Shown here: positions 60,374-64,000 of the stretch, piece by piece
Layout: every line of letters begins with the position of its first letter
Numbering within the stretch: the first letter of the stretch is position 1
NCBI GenBank assembly: GCA_037178625.1
Contig: CM074136.1
Span: 868,001 to 932,000, forward strand
DNA length: 64,000 nucleotides
Origin: Skeletonema tropicum
Taxonomy: Eukaryota; Bacillariophyta; Thalassiosirophyceae; Thalassiosirales; Thalassiosiraceae
Reading direction: 5' to 3'
Notes under the pieces: model-generated
What the model was told of the DNA's origin: nothing
The model's database searches: none
Seen by the model: only the letters and a program-made list of their open reading frames with translations
Program-made: the position numbers and the translations under genes

Positions 60374-62506
60374 ATGTCGTCATGCCGCACTACCGGCCCT
60401 TCGCCTAGCCGCAACAACGGCGGCGAAAGCATACGAGACTCAGGGAACGTTTCATCAACACCTAAGCTTCGGTCTAGGACGCAAATTGTAACCCCGGCAA
60501 CTACCACAAATGAGCAAACGACGTCCTCAACGAAAGGCACAGGTGCACATCGACGCAGGTCGAAGATGGGTTGCCAGTCATCTGAACGACTGACACCTCC
60601 TAAGTCATATTTTACTGACCGCCAAGGCAAAGTCACATGTTTGATGTTTGGTCTCGATCCCAGCAATGAGGCTCATAAGAGAGTGATTTGTGTTGGATGC
60701 ATGAGATGTGTTGGCAACGCTATTGTGGTGCCGGATGTAGTAAGAAACAAAACAAATCATGAGCGTAATGGCAACCGAAAGTGTGAACAGCCTTGGCATA
60801 TTGGCAATGAAGATCATAGAGAGGAACGGAAAGAAATTGTTCGTCGAGATTTCCTTGCATTATTCGACGTAGACGAGCCCGAAGTGTGTGCTGATGCAGA
60901 CATCAACAACAAAAATAATTCGACTCAACCACCATCAAAACGCAGACGAGTACAAACAAAACAAAACGATGCAGTGATGGAAGATTCTTGGCAACTACCT
61001 CCGCCGCCTCCAATAATATTTGACGAGGGAGGTCATTTCACAAAAGACGCAATGGAAGTGATAAGAACACAATTATCATCATCCTACAAAAGCAATGATA
61101 ATCCGCCTAATGAGGATGACATGAGAGTTGCCGGAATGCTGATGCTTTGGATATTTAAATACAGCAACAACGACAGTAAAGTATCGCTAGCAAAACTTTC
61201 TTCGTTTCCAACCTATCGTCAATTCACAGTTGCAAAGGTTCCGACGACTTACGACACTGAGGTGACAGCTCGGCAGACACGAGAACGGACGAAGAAAGCA
61301 AGTGACTGGATTGATGCGCTGATGGAAGGCAACTTTGATACAGCGGATGTACTAGTCAGTTTGTTGGATAAGAACAGCAAGAAGAAGTTGCCATTGAAGT
61401 ACATCATCAAGGAATGGAATGCAAACTTGCAAATGGTGCTTGAGCAGCAATGTATTACGAACGAGACAATCAAAGAGTGTGAAGAATATTTGAAAGATCA
61501 CAGCAGCAATGCATACAGAGTTTTCACTGCAGTGATGAAACAGTATGGTGTGGATCAAACTACTTACTTTCAGGGTTCGATCGTCGGAAATCATTGCATG
61601 ACCTTTGGAGAAAAGTCTAAGGACATCTACGGTAAAGCGGCCAAAGAATTGGAGCCCATCATTGGTGTAGACGATGAATTGAAGCGCGAATTACATGCAT
61701 TTACGGATAGACTGAAATCCATCTCGGAAGTGTGGTTCAAAATCATGAGAGTGATGAAGTCAGTCGAGATTCAATCGGACGAGGCAATTAGTCACTTTCA
61801 ACAGGATACTGTGACATTGCGAGATCTGATATATAAACTTGTCGTAACTGATGTTCCGATTTCTGGGTGGAAAAGGAAGTTGACAAGATCGATGAAGGCG
61901 CATCTTCTGTTTGGTCTCCATCTTTTGAAGCAGCTGCAAATGTGGGGCACTCTTGGTGGTATAGATGAACAAAACATAGAGACCTGTCATGCGATCTGGA
62001 ATAAGTTATTGCGCCAGTTTGGAGCTACCCGTGGCAATGAACTCCAGAAGAAAGTGTTGAGTGAGTATCTATTTCAAACTTCACCATTTTTACATTGTGC
62101 AAAAGATCATGTGAAGAAGGAGACCAAGTCAAAACGGAAGAAGAAAACGAACAGTGGAGTCCAGAATTCTCGGCGCTGCGAAGAGGTTACTGATGTCGCA
62201 TTGGTTGATAGTAATGTCGTGCTTGGTCCTTTGGCGACTAGCATCAATGACGAAGAGGCTCTCCACCAAGAACTAGTACTCACGGATGAAGTTGTTGCGG
62301 ATGATGTTGCGGTAGTTAACAGTGACGGCAGCGATGATGATGCAGCCATAAAAGTGACAGAAAATGATACTATGATCAAAATTTGCAATCATCCTGGTTG
62401 TGGGAAAATGCGGCTTGCTATGGCATGGCGTATCCATCAATATGAGTGCCACGAAGTGGTTACCACCGATACCAACAGTGGTGAGGATATGAATGTTGAT
62501 GGTTGA
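60374..62506 (+). CDS. Uncharacterised transposon-like protein, C2H2-type tail
   Basis: The first in-frame ATG at 60374 gives 710 residues (the longer frame starts at GTG). The N-terminal 75 residues are Ser/Thr-rich. A Cys/His segment (CVGCMRCVGN...C..PWH) near 120-160 may bind zinc. The middle is alpha-helical with no motif I can name. The region near 555-580 (GGIDEQNIETCHAIWNKLLRQF) resembles the E-x2-E/H-x-x-N tail seen in some transposase-derived proteins. The end carries CNHPGCGKMRL.......HQYECH, a C2H2-like finger. It may be a domesticated or silent element protein. I do not assign a family. Confidence 0.45.
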   Translation: MSSCRTTGPSPSRNNGGESIRDSGNVSSTPKLRSRTQIVTPATTTNEQTTSSTKGTGAHRRRSKMGCQSSERLTPPKSYFTDRQGKVTCLMFGLDPSNEAHKRVICVGCMRCVGNAIVVPDVVRNKTNHERNGNRKCEQPWHIGNEDHREERKEIVRRDFLALFDVDEPEVCADADINNKNNSTQPPSKRRRVQTKQNDAVMEDSWQLPPPPPIIFDEGGHFTKDAMEVIRTQLSSSYKSNDNPPNEDDMRVAGMLMLWIFKYSNNDSKVSLAKLSSFPTYRQFTVAKVPTTYDTEVTARQTRERTKKASDWIDALMEGNFDTADVLVSLLDKNSKKKLPLKYIIKEWNANLQMVLEQQCITNETIKECEEYLKDHSSNAYRVFTAVMKQYGVDQTTYFQGSIVGNHCMTFGEKSKDIYGKAAKELEPIIGVDDELKRELHAFTDRLKSISEVWFKIMRVMKSVEIQSDEAISHFQQDTVTLRDLIYKLVVTDVPISGWKRKLTRSMKAHLLFGLHLLKQLQMWGTLGGIDEQNIETCHAIWNKLLRQFGATRGNELQKKVLSEYLFQTSPFLHCAKDHVKKETKSKRKKKTNSGVQNSRRCEEVTDVALVDSNVVLGPLATSINDEEALHQELVLTDEVVADDVAVVNSDGSDDDAAIKVTENDTMIKICNHPGCGKMRLAMAWRIHQYECHEVVTTDTNSGEDMNVDG

Positions 62507-63049
62507 TGCCAATTGGCAGGCTTAGTATATGTATAAATGTAATTGTGACTATGAGATGGTAGATTGTTGAATTAGTTGCATTTTAATTGGAGATATTCAT
62601 CATGTAAGGCAGGTGGAAGAGAGACTCGTCATGGTTGTTAGCTAGAGAGATACCTTGGCTTGATGGAAAAAATGCTATCGCCAACATCGCTAAAATATCC
62701 AAAATGTAAGGCTGGTCGGGCCGTGAATGAAATGAATCTGTCAGAATCCGGAAGCGAAGCGGCAAAAATGAAAGTGCCGGCTTCCTCTTGCAGTGTGTGT
62801 GTCATTCGTTCAATGTTATGTACTCGAGTACCAGAATCATAAGAACTCCATTACCGCTAGCTGCGAAAAACCGCTGATTATGCAATGCATCACCTTCCCT
62901 TTCCCAACGTGGGTTCCACGTCACAAGAAGTACGCACGAAGGCAACCCAAGACCAAATTACTTACAGCAGATTTCCAATCTTCATGCTTGCAAAACTCTC
63001 ACTCTAGCGAAGTACGGCTGTGCTCATAAATAATTACCTTTGCAGTTGT
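62507..63049. other. Intergenic, nothing recognised
   Basis: AT-rich 3' flank of the preceding gene. Short frames have no recognisable content. Confidence 0.4.
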
Positions 63050-63340
63050 CACCGACTATGACAATGAACAAAAAGAACTTAGAGACCTTTGTAGGTCAGA
63101 CTGGCTCTTGGAGGACAGCCTACGCCAATACTTGAGCTGCATTATTTAATGGCGAAAACTCATACTCCTATCGTCGAAGTCAAATGAGCGATCAGGATTT
63201 TGTTTTCTTCCTTACGGCATATATATACCATGATGAAGTAACAGATTCCAACTGTCAAAGAAATTGTGCAATTTCTGCTGGATTGCGATCCAAGCTACCG
63301 AGAACGGATAAAGGTATGTCTCTTCTTCATTCTGCTGTAA
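63050..63340 (+). pseudogene. Decayed ankyrin gene fragment
   Basis: Near 63055-63130 it reads QKELRDLCRSDWLLEDSLRQ, equivalent to SRELDKFCGSDSLSEEGLRQ of the array. Near 63245-63300 it reads VKEIVQFLLDCDPSYRERIK (TAQYLLGCDPNVKMQK in member 2), and in the next frame GMSLLHSA. Stops and a large deletion separate the pieces. It lies about 5.6 kb beyond the array, in the same orientation. Confidence 0.7.
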
Positions 63341-63767
63341 GTTCCAAACCGTCGCAATCGATCCATGGTTTTGCTAGAAATCTAATTATTTATTTATTGA
63401 TCCATGATTTTGCTACGTTTGTTAGTTCTATTAGTGTTGATGGTTGCACTCTCAATCAGATCCCAGCAGAAGGCAGCATGCCGAAGTGAGAATTAGCCTT
63501 AGTCACCTTGTTGCGGCCTCGCTGTCCATTTAAGTGTAAACAAACAACAATTGAGACCCCGAGTCTACCAAGGGTAAATCCTTGGAGTCTACTCAACACA
63601 GGTGTATTGTAATAGAACTGTGGAGTAAATTTCCATGTTATATATTATTTTTATGATGGGTTTCACGTACTTAGACAAACAGCACTTAAGAGATTTTCCC
63701 AGACTTTCCACCAAAAACCAACATCGGAATTAATACTATTCTATCCGCAAATCTCTATCATCCATCA
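63341..63767. other. Intergenic, nothing recognised
   Basis: Contains a short inverted pair GACCCCGAGTCTACC / GGAGTCTACTC around 63560-63595 but no gene. Confidence 0.35.
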
Positions 63768-63982
63768 CCGGGCGGATAGTGGGCGCTTTCGGTAATCTCT
63801 TCTGGGCGGCGCCCATGTTGGCCCAACAACTGTGGAAAATCGGGTATAAATCAGATCAAAAATACCCGTCAATTGACAAAATATACCCTCAAAATGACCC
63901 AAAATATCCTGTGAAAACCTCTCCACACCAGACTATGTTTTGGGCACGCCCGCACGTCCACATCCCGGTAGGCCTATCCAGG
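63768..63982. mobile_element. MITE-like TIR element, copy 2
   Basis: This is homologous to 38312-38519: GGATAGTGGGCGCTTT, GGGCGGCGCC, then TTGGGCACGCCCG and CCTATCCAGG at the right end. More diverged internally (several ATACCC motifs). No ORF. Confidence 0.6.
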
Positions 63983-64000
63983 TACATACCAACGAACCAC

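Overview
The window reads as nuclear DNA of a stramenopile alga, most likely a centric diatom. This is inferred from the mix of families, not from a marker gene. Genes are mostly intron-poor. The two clear introns are identical 86-bp GT-AG introns, and there are no operons or tRNA/rRNA genes I can recognise. The gene set includes a secreted lytic polysaccharide monooxygenase, MYND-RING-Sel1 proteins, ankyrin arrays, a large algal-type LINE and a TMEM17-like ciliary membrane protein. The last would fit centric diatoms, which make flagellate male gametes. Much of the window is mobile, recently duplicated or decaying DNA.

Layout: 1-5.0 kb is a minus-strand retroelement whose YVDD reverse transcriptase runs off the left edge. 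5.76-6.38 kb is a foldback element. 7.15-7.8 kb is a decayed ankyrin gene. 7.9-14.2 kb holds two almost identical 2.4-kb copies of an LPMO gene, separated by a long inverted repeat and a retroelement C-terminal fragment. 14.4-15.7 kb is a DUF3431-like type II membrane protein. 15.9-21.3 kb has no intact gene I can recognise: a kinase remnant, a 2.08-kb element with perfect 17-bp TIRs and a 5-bp target duplication, and a second 2.5-kb TIR element. 21.6-26.8 kb is a tandem array encoding small proteins with an NC...PASCAS motif. 27.1-29.0 kb carries the TMEM17-like gene and TRM7. 29.1-33.4 kb carries two leucine-rich paralogues, both frameshifted.

33.6-51.4 kb is the most striking part. A block (HpcH/HpaI aldolase, MYND-RING-Sel1, protein kinase, P-loop protein) is tandemly duplicated. 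A 5.0-kb LINE with one intact 1506-codon ORF and a 27-A tail lies exactly at the junction, so it is joined to the P-loop gene on its 5' side and to the aldolase on its 3' side. No complete aldolase frame remains, and the second kinase copy is broken, while the MYND gene is intact in both copies.

52-57.4 kb is an array of three ankyrin genes, the third with a single nonsense codon. 57.6-59.7 kb is a bifunctional PFK-2/FBPase-2-like enzyme whose phosphatase RHG motif reads RAG. 60.4-62.5 kb encodes a transposon-like protein of unknown function. The right end holds another ankyrin relic and a second copy of a short TIR element first seen at 38.3 kb.

The genes do not form one pathway. The unifying theme is structural: tandem duplication, transposon insertion and copy-by-copy decay, with several junctions preserved well enough to reconstruct the order of events.
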